Shown here in pieces: positions 51,619 to 59,083 of a DNA stretch of 64,000 bases. This stretch comes from Formosa sediminum. Its GTDB lineage: Bacteria > Bacteroidota > Bacteroidia > Flavobacteriales > Flavobacteriaceae. A program made the position numbers and the translations under genes. Each line of letters begins with the position of its first letter. Within the stretch, counting starts at the first letter, position 1. The notes below the pieces were generated by a model that ran no database searches, had not been told where the DNA came from, and was given only the letters and a program-made list of their open reading frames with translations. The DNA is taken from contig NZ_CP041637.1 in the NCBI RefSeq assembly GCF_007197735.1, positions 2,637,001 to 2,701,000 of the forward strand, written 5' to 3'.

Positions 51619-52320
51619 TCACATTAAAAATATAGCAACATAATACACACCTGTTAATATAAAAACGATACCCGCAGTTTTACGCATGATGTTCTCTATT
51701 TTAGTGATTTTGTTATAAAATAGTCCTAATTTTCCCGCTGTAAATGCCAAGAGATAGGTAAATATTATAACAGGTAATCCTGTGCCTAAAGCAAACACAA
51801 TGGGTAAAAATAATCCGTCTGAAGAAGTCATAGTCATAGGTATAAGTATACCAAAAAATAAAGCTCCGCTATAAGGGCAAAAGGCTAAAGCAAAGACTAG
51901 ACCAATTAGAAAAGCACCCCAAATGCCTTTATCTTTAAATTTAATAGAGAGTTGTTCCTGAACACTAGATTTTCCTAAAAAATTAAGTTTAATAATGTTT
52001 AACATAATTAATCCGATAACGATTAATAGCGGCCCTAAATATTTTTCGCCATTTTGATTGAAAAATCTTGCGATATGGAATTTACTGGCTCCAAAGTATA
52101 AGATTAATCCAATTGTAGTATAACTAAATCCTCTTCCTAAAGAATATGAGAGTCCGCTTATAAACACCTTTTTTTTACTAGCAATATTTTTAGATATAAA
52201 AGCAGTAGCGGTAATGTTAGTTGCTAGAGGACACGGACTAATGGCTGTCATTAGTCCGAGTATAAATGCCGATACTATAGGAATATTGTATTGCGAAATT
52301 AATGTTTGAAGTGCATCCAT
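51619..52320 (-). CDS. ArsG family organoarsenical efflux permease
   Basis: This 233-residue membrane protein of about six spans resembles CcdA/DsbD-type transporters. Two conserved cysteine motifs lie in the membrane: TAISPCPLATNITATAFISK (about 25-44) and FALAFCPYSGALFFGILIP (about 143-161). This is the pattern of the ArsG family, described in Bacteroidota as an efflux permease for aromatic aminobenzyl arsenicals. It starts directly at the stop of the ArsF-like gene, with no gap. The substrate is inferred from family membership. Confidence 0.85.
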   Translation of the reverse strand: MDALQTLISQYNIPIVSAFILGLMTAISPCPLATNITATAFISKNIASKKKVFISGLSYSLGRGFSYTTIGLILYFGASKFHIARFFNQNGEKYLGPLLIVIGLIMLNIIKLNFLGKSSVQEQLSIKFKDKGIWGAFLIGLVFALAFCPYSGALFFGILIPMTMTSSDGLFLPIVFALGTGLPVIIFTYLLAFTAGKLGLFYNKITKIENIMRKTAGIVFILTGVYYVAIFLM

Positions 52321-52758
52321 TTACAATGTTTTTAGTGCAGATGCTATTTTAGCTTGCAATCCTTTAGAAAATGCGGCTTGGTTTGTACCATTCATAAATG
52401 CAAAATCTGTTAAATCTATTGTTTGTTCTTCACCGTTTTTTATAACATTTAGCATTAATGCTGTGCCTGCTGCTTCAAATTTTTCAGCTATTTTTTCATT
52501 GGCTTTATCGTCTACATTTATTACCTGAAAGGTAATTGTATTATTGTTTAGTTCGGTAATAAAATAAGTGTTTAAGGTATATTCTGTATTAGCTTCAATA
52601 GCTTTACAGGTCATACACCTGTGTGTAGAGTGGAAATCTAATACTTCTATTTTAGAGCCCTCTTGGTTTACAATCTCATTTGAAGTTTTGGTTTGTCCAT
52701 TACAACTCGATAATGTATATATAATGGCTAATACGGCTAAAAATTTAATAGTTTTCAT
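52321..52758 (-). CDS. ArsF family protein (nitrophenyl-arsenical reductase subunit-like), lipoprotein
   Basis: This 145-residue lipoprotein has the signal AIIYTLSSCNGQ. The mature part is a thioredoxin-like fold with VLDFHSTHRCMTCKAIEANT (about 39-58), in which CMTC is the redox pair. This matches the ArsF family, named as a subunit of a nitrophenyl-compound nitroreductase and linked to ArsG. It is encoded immediately upstream of ArsG with zero gap. I infer that the CxxC hands electrons to or from a membrane partner, perhaps ArsG's cysteines. Confidence 0.8.
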   Translation of the reverse strand: MKTIKFLAVLAIIYTLSSCNGQTKTSNEIVNQEGSKIEVLDFHSTHRCMTCKAIEANTEYTLNTYFITELNNNTITFQVINVDDKANEKIAEKFEAAGTALMLNVIKNGEEQTIDLTDFAFMNGTNQAAFSKGLQAKIASALKTL

Positions 52759-52774
52759 AATGAATAGATGTTAA

Positions 52775-53452
52775 TTATTTACAAGTAGTTATGTTTTTAT
52801 TTAAGATGTCTGTTTTTGTATAATTATGCTTTTCTAGAGGCAACCATTTAAAATAGGTAAGTTCTGTAACTGTAAAATTAGTTTCAGGATCTGAGGTCAG
52901 TAAATAATCTGCAAATTGATCTTCTAAAGATTTAAGTTTATCTAGATCGCAGGCCGATAATGTACCTTTAATCGCTTGTGCTCCTAATAAATCTATTTCC
53001 GGTGGTTTTACATCTGGCTTTAATTGAATTTTTACAGTTTTATGTTGATCTATGCTTTGCATAATGTAAAAACCATCTTTAAGCGAATCGTCTACATAAA
53101 AAGTATTATATTGGTAACGGGCTCCTGTAAGATAAATAGCTGCATCTGTAAGGCAAGGTGAACTTTTACTAACAATTCTGGTGTTGGTTCTATCTAATAT
53201 TCCGTTCGGATAAAGAACATGCAGACCTACTTTAATACCTAAAAACCCTTGAACAAGTCCGTCACATAAATGGCCGTGAAATCGCTCTACATCTTTTAAA
53301 TTGATAGTCTGTTTTAGCGTTAATCTGCCTTTAGAGAAATCGGTATCTATAACTGTAATTTCTGGATTTGTTGATTGATTTAGAGTTTCCTTTATCTTTG
53401 TTTCACAGCTCCCCAGTAAAAGCACAGTTAGTATGGCGAAAATTGTTTTCAT
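52775..53452 (-). CDS. FmdE-like (formylmethanofuran dehydrogenase subunit E family) lipoprotein
   Basis: This 225-residue protein carries a lipoprotein signal (VLLLGSCETK). The core KDVERFHGHLCDGLVQGFLG (about 53-72) with a histidine pair and a cysteine is the FmdE family signature. SSPCLTDAAIYLTGA (about 97-111) and LSACDLDKLKSLE (about 176-188) hold two more cysteines. FmdE proteins bind a zinc or similar metal. In this locus it lies between the ArsP-type permease (4-base overlap) and the ArsF-like gene, so it seems to belong to arsenic handling and not to methanogenesis. Its biochemical role there is unknown to me. Confidence 0.8.
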   Translation of the reverse strand: MKTIFAILTVLLLGSCETKIKETLNQSTNPEITVIDTDFSKGRLTLKQTINLKDVERFHGHLCDGLVQGFLGIKVGLHVLYPNGILDRTNTRIVSKSSPCLTDAAIYLTGARYQYNTFYVDDSLKDGFYIMQSIDQHKTVKIQLKPDVKPPEIDLLGAQAIKGTLSACDLDKLKSLEDQFADYLLTSDPETNFTVTELTYFKWLPLEKHNYTKTDILNKNITTCK

Positions 53453-54423
53453 AGCACCATATTAAATAAGAACCCCGAAAAAATAATGGCTAAAGTAACC
53501 ACTCCAAAAAATATAGCAATAAGCTTTAAAGACATTACTTTTTTTAGTAATGTAGCTTCAGGTAATGATAAGCCAACAGTTCCCATCATAAATGCAATTG
53601 CTGTTCCTAGAGGGACACCTTTTGCTACAAAAACCTGAATTATAGGGACCACCCCCGCAGCATTTGCATACATGGGTACCGCCAAAATAACAGCCAAAGG
53701 AACCGTCCACCACTGTCCGCCACCTAAAAATGAATTAAAAAAGTTTTCAGGCACATAGCCGTGTATTACACCACCTATAGCAACTCCAATAACAATATAA
53801 ATAAGTACGCCTTTTATAATGTCCCATGCACTTTGGGTAATCTCAGGAAGACGTTGTTTAAAAGTTCTTTTTTCTGCTTTAAAGTCTGAGTTTTGAGTTT
53901 TATTTTCAATAATGTTTTTAACCCAATCAGAGAGCAATGGTGATAAATTAAATTTTCCTAATACCCAACCTCCAATTGTACCTAAGATAATACCAGAACC
54001 GGCATAAATTAAAGTTGCTTTAACTCCAAACATACTTAAAAACATAGCTAGTGCAACTTCGTTTACTAATGGCGAAGTAATTAAAAACGAAAATGTAACC
54101 CCTAACGGAATACCACCTTGCACAAAACCTATAAATAAAGGTACCGAAGAGCATGAGCAAAAAGGGGTAATAGCCCCAAAGATGGAAGACAATAGGTATT
54201 CTAAACCGTATAATTTATTCTTGTTTAGGTAATTTTTTAAACGTTCAATAGGGAAATAAGTATTAATAATTCCCATAAAAAACACAATAATAAACAGTAG
54301 AATAAGTATTTTAATTGTATCGTAAACAAAGAAGTTTAAAGCTGTTCCTAAGTGTGTATCTGCTCCAATTCCGAATGTGGAGTAAATCAACCAATCTGCG
54401 AAATGTTGCAACCAATCAAACAT
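53449..54423 (-). CDS. Permease of the ArsP/YraQ (UPF0718) family
   Basis: This 324-residue membrane protein has eight or so spans with family motifs GAITPFCSCSSVPLFIGFV (about 88-106, with the CSCSS thiols) and NAAGVVPIIQVFVAKGVPLG (about 253-272). Related ArsP permeases export trivalent organoarsenicals, and the paired cysteines are functionally important there. Its position between OsmC (1-base gap) and FmdE (4-base overlap) puts it firmly in the arsenic operon. Substrate range is inferred. Confidence 0.85.
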   Translation of the reverse strand: MFDWLQHFADWLIYSTFGIGADTHLGTALNFFVYDTIKILILLFIIVFFMGIINTYFPIERLKNYLNKNKLYGLEYLLSSIFGAITPFCSCSSVPLFIGFVQGGIPLGVTFSFLITSPLVNEVALAMFLSMFGVKATLIYAGSGIILGTIGGWVLGKFNLSPLLSDWVKNIIENKTQNSDFKAEKRTFKQRLPEITQSAWDIIKGVLIYIVIGVAIGGVIHGYVPENFFNSFLGGGQWWTVPLAVILAVPMYANAAGVVPIIQVFVAKGVPLGTAIAFMMGTVGLSLPEATLLKKVMSLKLIAIFFGVVTLAIIFSGFLFNMVL

Positions 54424-54424
54424 G

Positions 54425-54826
54425 TTACACTTTTTTTATAGTTCCAGTAATTGTACAAGATAATTTTACTGTATTGTAGATTGTTCCATGTTTTTCGATA
54501 TTTTTTTGGAGTAAATCTAGATTTAGTTTTTTATCTGTACTGTATATTTTTAAATCGTAATGAATATGATCCAGTCTTGGAGGATTTTCTAGACGTTTTG
54601 TGTGAACATCTACAGTAGCTTTTGTATAAGAAAATTTCATCATTTTAGAAAAACGTTCTACATTTTTAAGCATACAAGCAGAAAATGCACCCAAGAATAA
54701 TTCAGCTGGATTAGGTAAAATGTTTGCTGTTCCAGCTGTTGTACCAAAATTTATATTAGCCTCTTTAATTTGAAGCTCAGCATCTTGGTTCGCTCTTGAA
54801 TTTGCACTAATTTGATACTCCATCAT
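54425..54826 (-). CDS. OsmC family protein
   Basis: This 133-residue protein has the OsmC/Ohr fold with two expected cysteines: AFSACMLKNVERFSK (C54) and NTVKLSCTITG near the C-terminus. OsmC/Ohr proteins reduce organic hydroperoxides through a thiolate pair. It is encoded 3 bases after the stop of the thioredoxin-like gene and 1 base before the permease. In this arsenic operon it may detoxify peroxides or handle thiol-reactive arsenicals. Two consecutive ATGs are possible starts. Confidence 0.85.
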   Translation of the reverse strand: MMEYQISANSRANQDAELQIKEANINFGTTAGTANILPNPAELFLGAFSACMLKNVERFSKMMKFSYTKATVDVHTKRLENPPRLDHIHYDLKIYSTDKKLNLDLLQKNIEKHGTIYNTVKLSCTITGTIKKV

Positions 54827-54829
54827 TTT

Positions 54830-55066
54830 TTATTTTAACAGTGCAATAACCTCATTTTTAGAAGGTACTCTCCCTTTAATAGTTATAACTTCATTTATTA
54901 CTAATGCAGGGGTACTCATAACATTGTATCTTATAATGTCCTCAATATTTTCAATTTTTTCAACTGTGGCATCAATGTGTTGTTCTGCTATAACATCTTT
55001 TACAATACCTGTCATTGCTTGACATTTTGGACAACCGGTTCCTAGAATTTTAATTACATGACTCAT
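54830..55066 (-). CDS. Thioredoxin-like redox-active disulphide protein (TM0996/MTH895 type)
   Basis: This 78-residue protein has a complete small thioredoxin fold with the CPKC active site in KILGTGCPKCQAMTG (C12 and C15) and a cis-proline region VMSTPALVINE. The family name TM0996/MTH895 glutaredoxin-like fits its size. It is the second gene of the ars operon, 51 bases after ArsR. It may supply electrons to an arsenate reductase or to the ArsF/ArsG pair, but no ArsC reductase gene is seen in the window. Confidence 0.9.
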   Translation of the reverse strand: MSHVIKILGTGCPKCQAMTGIVKDVIAEQHIDATVEKIENIEDIIRYNVMSTPALVINEVITIKGRVPSKNEVIALLK

Positions 55067-55117
55067 AATATTTAAGTTTGTTTATCGCCAATAAACGATA
55101 AGATTATTAAAAAAATA

Positions 55118-55423
55118 TCAATCAAAAAAGTCTTGAAATAATGACTTAGCACGTTTCCAATTGTCTTGATTAATACAGTATTTTATTTTTGGAGGTTTTA
55201 ATTCACCTTGAATTAATCCCGCATTTTTTAATTCTTTTAAATGTTGAGAAATAGTAGATTGAGCTAAAGGGAATACTTCTACTAAGTCTCCTGTAAAACA
55301 ACACGACTGTGTATCTAAGTGTTTTAAAATGGCAATACGTGTTGGGTGTGCTAATGCTTTTGCAAACGTTGCTAGAGCTTCGGTATCTTCTTTGTATTCT
55401 ATATGTTCTAAACTTCTTTTCAT
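55118..55423 (-). CDS. ArsR family metalloregulator
   Basis: This 101-residue winged-helix repressor has ALAHPTRIAILKHLDTQSCC (about 24-43) and then FTGDLVEVFPLAQSTISQHL (about 44-63), the recognition helix, with the final basic wing GELKPPKIKYC. The paired cysteines C42 and C43 sit where ArsR proteins bind As(III) or Sb(III) in the third helix. It heads the minus-strand operon of seven genes. A dyad (55431-55446) directly upstream overlaps the candidate promoter, so it is likely to be autorepressed. Confidence 0.9.
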   Translation of the reverse strand: MKRSLEHIEYKEDTEALATFAKALAHPTRIAILKHLDTQSCCFTGDLVEVFPLAQSTISQHLKELKNAGLIQGELKPPKIKYCINQDNWKRAKSLFQDFFD

Positions 55424-55430
55424 AACTTAT

Positions 55431-55446
55431 ATCGCAAATATACGAT
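55431..55446 (-). promoter_or_regulatory. Candidate ArsR operator overlapping -7 element
   Basis: ATCGCAAATATACGAT (55431-55446) has inverted ATCG/CGAT arms separated by 8 bases. On the minus strand it contains TATATTTG, which fits the Bacteroidetes -7 consensus TAnnTTTG. It lies 8 to 23 bases ahead of the arsR start. An ArsR dimer bound here would occlude RNA polymerase. The short leader is unusual but not rare in this phylum. Confidence 0.55.
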
Positions 55447-55463
55447 TGGATTTTGAGTTAATT

Positions 55464-55479
55464 TGTGACTTATGTCACA
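55464..55479. promoter_or_regulatory. Perfect TGTGA-N6-TCACA palindrome (CRP/FNR type)
   Basis: TGTGACTTATGTCACA is a perfect 16-base palindrome apart from its central TTAT. TGTGA-N6-TCACA is exactly the consensus half-site arrangement of CRP-family sites. It lies about 40 bases upstream of arsR and 287 bases upstream of arsM. The rest of the 343-base gap (55424-55765) is AT-rich; a promoter for arsM must lie in its right half. Confidence 0.5.
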
Positions 55480-55765
55480 TAACTAATTTTTTATAAAAAT
55501 AATTAATATTATTGGATAGACCTAGATGCATAGTTTTTAACATTTTAAGTATATGAGTTTATTATGCGTTTGTTTTTTAAGTATTTATGTTTTTTTTAAT
55601 TTTAAATAATTTGAAAATTTAAATATTAATCGTAATATTACAATGAATATGAGAATGGTGTTTTTACTAGGTAATTGCACCTAAATTTATATTTCTAATC
55701 TTAATTTTAAAATCTTTATAAGGGTTTTAAAAAAAGACTTTATTAAATACAAATACTTTAATATC

Positions 55766-56650
55766 ATGAATAAAGAACAAGAGTTAAAAGACATTGTTAA
55801 GGCTCGTTACACTAAAATTGCAGAACAGGGTAAAGCTGAAAATGCATCGTCGTGTTGTGGTGCCACACCCACAACAAATAAAGTGTATAATATTATGATG
55901 GACGATTATTCTGAAACGCAAGGTTACGTTGAAGATGCCGATTTAGGTTTAGGTTGTGGTTTACCTACCCAATTCGCTAAAATTAAAGCAGGTGATACTG
56001 TAATTGACTTAGGATCTGGTGCAGGAAATGATTGTTTTGTAGCACGTCATGAAACAGGTGCAGAAGGTAAAGTTATAGGTATAGATTTTACGCCTATAAT
56101 GATTAAAAAGGCCAGATTGAATGCAGAAAAATTAGGATATAATAACGTCGAGTTTAGAGCAGGCGACATAGACGATATGCCTGTAAATAATGATGTTGCA
56201 GATGTTATAGTTAGTAATTGTGTTTTAAATTTGGTTCCAAACAAACAGAAAGTTATTAGTGAAATTTATAGAGTATTAAAACCAGGGGGGCATTTTAGTA
56301 TTTCTGATGTTGTATTAAAAGGGCATTTACCTAAATCTTTACAAGAAGATGCAGAGATGTATGCTGGTTGTGTCGCAGGTGCCATACAGCGTACAGATTA
56401 TTTACAATTTATCACTAATCAAGGATTTAAAAACATACAAATACAAAAGGAGAAACCTATTATAATCCCTAATGATATTTTAAGTAAATATTTATCTGTT
56501 GATGAAGTAAGTGCTTTTAATAATGGTGGTGCAGGTATTTTTAGTATTACAGTTTATGCTGAAAAACCTGGAACTCTGGAAGACCAAAACCCTGTTACGT
56601 TTTCCGAGGCACAAACATCGTGTTGTTCGCCATCTTCTGGATGTTGTTAA
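55766..56650 (+). CDS. arsM: Arsenite S-adenosylmethionine methyltransferase ArsM
   Basis: This 294-residue cytoplasmic methyltransferase has SAM motif I VIDLGSGAGNDCF (about 79-91) and the three cysteines needed for As(III) binding: C64 in LGLGCGLP, C152 in VSNCVLNL and C202 in YAGCVAGA, corresponding to the triad of characterised ArsM enzymes. Extra cysteines occur at ASSCCGAT (C30, C31) and at the end (TSCCSPSSGCC), as commonly seen. It methylates arsenite to trivalent methylarsenicals, which the adjacent permeases could export. It is divergent from the arsR operon and closed by a terminator. Confidence 0.95.
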   Translation: MNKEQELKDIVKARYTKIAEQGKAENASSCCGATPTTNKVYNIMMDDYSETQGYVEDADLGLGCGLPTQFAKIKAGDTVIDLGSGAGNDCFVARHETGAEGKVIGIDFTPIMIKKARLNAEKLGYNNVEFRAGDIDDMPVNNDVADVIVSNCVLNLVPNKQKVISEIYRVLKPGGHFSISDVVLKGHLPKSLQEDAEMYAGCVAGAIQRTDYLQFITNQGFKNIQIQKEKPIIIPNDILSKYLSVDEVSAFNNGGAGIFSITVYAEKPGTLEDQNPVTFSEAQTSCCSPSSGCC

Positions 56651-56667
56651 TTTTTTAAAATATACAC

Positions 56668-56704
56668 AAGCCACTAAACTTAGATAATGTTTAGTGGCTT
56701 TTTA
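56668..56704. terminator. intrinsic terminator after arsM
   Basis: AAGCCACTAAAC (56668-56679) pairs with GTTTAGTGGCTT (56689-56700), followed by Ts. It may also serve the converging minus-strand gene. Confidence 0.85.
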
Positions 56705-56718
56705 TTTTGAATAATATA

Positions 56719-57360
56719 TTAGAGGTTATAGCCTTTTTTATCTAGCTCCAAAGCCTTCTTATAAAAAGCTCTAAAGACTATAGGATTGTATTTTGCTCGC
56801 ATAGCCGATAGTACATCATGTAGCCCTAAACTACACCAATCCCATAACATTGTATCAAAATTATAAGCATACATTTGTGTTTCAACTTCTTGTCTGATGG
56901 CTTCAATTTCTTCTTTAAGAAAACCTTTATCAGTGAGTCTTTTTAAAGTGTTTTTTTCGTTTTCTGGGGTAAATTCTGTATCTAAATAAGGTTCTAAAAT
57001 CCAATCCCAATTCCAACGGTGTGGTATTAATTTAATATTATAACGTGTAGCAAATAATTTTAATTTGTCTTTATATTCAGAAGAAATAAATACAATATCA
57101 TCTGCAATTTCTAAAGTACACATTCCAAAATCAATACTTATAGCATCTATGTCTTTAGGTAAAAAGCGCTTGTTAGGAAAAGCAATCGAAGGCTCAAACG
57201 GATAGTTTGTAATAATAATATCTAGCTCATTAATTTCAGCATAACCAACCCCACAAAGTAACGATAATCCGTTACTATTTTTGGTGGTATGAAAATCGTC
57301 TAAAATTGATTTTTTAGATTTGGTCTTAAATATGTGTTTAAAAACATTTAAAAATTTCAA
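56719..57360 (-). CDS. Hypothetical cytoplasmic protein
   Basis: This 213-residue protein has no signal peptide or spans. The N-terminal half is beta-rich (SLLCGVGYAEINELDIIITN; DIDAISIDFGMCTLEIADD) and the C-terminal half helical with aromatic content (HRWNWDWILEPYLDTEF; FDTMLWDWCSLGLHDVLSAM). I do not recognise a family. It starts 11 bases after the stop of the upstream nucleotide pyrophosphatase gene, so they are likely in one transcript. Confidence 0.55.
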   Translation of the reverse strand: MKFLNVFKHIFKTKSKKSILDDFHTTKNSNGLSLLCGVGYAEINELDIIITNYPFEPSIAFPNKRFLPKDIDAISIDFGMCTLEIADDIVFISSEYKDKLKLFATRYNIKLIPHRWNWDWILEPYLDTEFTPENEKNTLKRLTDKGFLKEEIEAIRQEVETQMYAYNFDTMLWDWCSLGLHDVLSAMRAKYNPIVFRAFYKKALELDKKGYNL

Positions 57361-57371
57361 TCGTGTTGTTT

Positions 57372-58649
57372 TTATTTTAAAACAGCTTGTATGGGTTCTA
57401 GTTTTCCATCGACTTCACTTGGAACCTTAAGATCTAAAATTTCACACATTAATGGATAAATATGAATGTTTTGTATAGAAGGTATCACAAAACCTGATTT
57501 AAAAGCCGGTCCGTTTGCATAAAAAATACCATGCATATCTTTTTCAATAGGATTGTAACCATGTACACCTACAGCAGAAATTCCTGCTTTTTTCATATCC
57601 GAAATGCGTTGTGATTTTCCGAAATAATATCCAAAATCAGGTATTATTTGTACTTTTCCCCAATCTTCATTTTTGGGTGTATATTCAAATCCAGGTGTCT
57701 CCGCTGTTTTATATACCTTAAAATGATCTTGTTTTGGAGTTAAATATGCCATTATTTCATCTACAGAAACTCCTGCGTTAGGATGTATATCTAACATGGC
57801 ACCATTGTCTATAAGAGTGTACAAGTTGGTGTTTGTAACCGACTCTGTTGGTATGTAATGGTTAGGTGTAACTGCAGTCATGCCGTGGTCTGATACAATA
57901 ATAATATTAACATCTAAACCTGTGGCAGCGACACCATCAAATAAACGGCCTAAATTGTCGTCTAATTTTAAAAGTTTATCTCTTAATTTATCATGTGCAT
58001 TGGGACTGTAACGGTGTCCTACATCATCCATATCAGAGAAATACATGGTAATTATATGTGGCCTTTTTTGTTCTGGAAGTTTTAGCCAATTTAAAGCTTC
58101 GGTTACGCGAGTTTCATTTTTAATTTTACTATCGTAAATGTGATAATAAGTTGGTTTTACGCCTTGTATATTAGCTTCTGATCCTACAAAAAAATAACTT
58201 GCAGAAACCATATTATTTTTGTCGGCATTCACCCATATGGGTGTCCCTCCATAGAATGTGCCATCTTCTACCAATGCTCGATCTCTAATGTTATAAGTAA
58301 CTTCTTTTTTATAGCTATAAAATGAGTTTCCGATTAACCCATGATGATCTGGATACATTCCAGTAGCTATAGTATAATGGTTTGGAAAAGTTTTAGACGG
58401 AAATGCAGGAATAAGAGATTCTGCTTTTACACCATGTTCTATAAATTTTGTGAGATGTGGCGGTTTATATAAATCGACATAATCCCAACGAAATCCATCA
58501 AGCGAAACTAAAATTACATATGGTTTTTTTTGAGAGGCCTTAGAGTTTGTGGTTATTGTCTCGCTTCCTAAAGTTTTACTGGATGTACAGGAGTAAAAAC
58601 TAAAAATCATTAAAACTAAAAGTAGGAGGGAGCAGATTTTTTTATTCAT
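57372..58649 (-). CDS. Ectonucleotide pyrophosphatase/phosphodiesterase (NPP, alkaline phosphatase superfamily), lipoprotein
   Basis: This 425-residue lipoprotein (MIFSFYSC) belongs to the NPP branch of the alkaline phosphatase superfamily. The first metal ligand region is VSLDGFRWDYVD (about 47-58), and the nucleophile threonine lies in FPSKTFPNHYTIATGMYPDH (about 81-100). Later ligands are SDMDDVGHRYSP, IVSDHGMTAV and VGVHGYNP. It hydrolyses phosphodiester or pyrophosphate bonds of nucleotides or related compounds in the periplasm. A single Pho-like half element lies upstream (near 58750), but the full triple repeat seen elsewhere is missing. Confidence 0.9.
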   Translation of the reverse strand: MNKKICSLLLLVLMIFSFYSCTSSKTLGSETITTNSKASQKKPYVILVSLDGFRWDYVDLYKPPHLTKFIEHGVKAESLIPAFPSKTFPNHYTIATGMYPDHHGLIGNSFYSYKKEVTYNIRDRALVEDGTFYGGTPIWVNADKNNMVSASYFFVGSEANIQGVKPTYYHIYDSKIKNETRVTEALNWLKLPEQKRPHIITMYFSDMDDVGHRYSPNAHDKLRDKLLKLDDNLGRLFDGVAATGLDVNIIIVSDHGMTAVTPNHYIPTESVTNTNLYTLIDNGAMLDIHPNAGVSVDEIMAYLTPKQDHFKVYKTAETPGFEYTPKNEDWGKVQIIPDFGYYFGKSQRISDMKKAGISAVGVHGYNPIEKDMHGIFYANGPAFKSGFVIPSIQNIHIYPLMCEILDLKVPSEVDGKLEPIQAVLK

Positions 58650-58762
58650 CGGTGATAATATAAATGTATATTTTATGGCTTCTATATAGTGATGTATACA
58701 AATCTACAGATATTTTTAGTTATTGGTTTTTAAGAAGACTTAAAATTTTGATAAGGATTAAT

Positions 58763-59065
58763 TTATTTAGGTGTATTAAGTTTAAGAGTTATCCATTTTA
58801 CTACTATTAATCCCAAAGCACCTCCAACAGCAGAAACAATACAATTAGTTATAAATCGTAAATTATGAAAATTACCATGATCCATAATAGACCACGGATC
58901 GAATCCTAGGCGTCCAAAAGACTTGACTAAAAAGATGCTTGCAAATACACCAATTAGTGTGTTTCCTGTAAAACCAAATGAAAATTTAGGTTTAAAATAG
59001 CCCATTAAATTAGCCGAAATAATGCCTACAAATATGCTAATTAATGAAATTAAAGTCCCTGTCAT
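58763..59065 (-). CDS. Small membrane protein downstream of cydB
   Basis: This 100-residue protein has three hydrophobic spans (about 4-22, 31-50, 70-88) with a DPWSIMDHGNFHN loop between the second and third. It follows cydB after 18 bases, so it is probably the third gene of the cytochrome bd operon. In Bacteroidetes I recall similar small proteins in this position. It is not like CydX, which is much smaller, and I cannot give a function. Confidence 0.6.
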   Translation of the reverse strand: MTGTLISLISIFVGIISANLMGYFKPKFSFGFTGNTLIGVFASIFLVKSFGRLGFDPWSIMDHGNFHNLRFITNCIVSAVGGALGLIVVKWITLKLNTPK

Positions 59066-59083
59066 TACGCTGTAAATTCACCA

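Noticed and set aside
58740-58770. Single Pho-like repeat (minus strand TTATCAAAATTTTAAG) upstream of the NPP phosphodiesterase
   Set aside because: Only one 7-base unit matches, the second is degenerate, and TAGGGG is absent at the expected distance.
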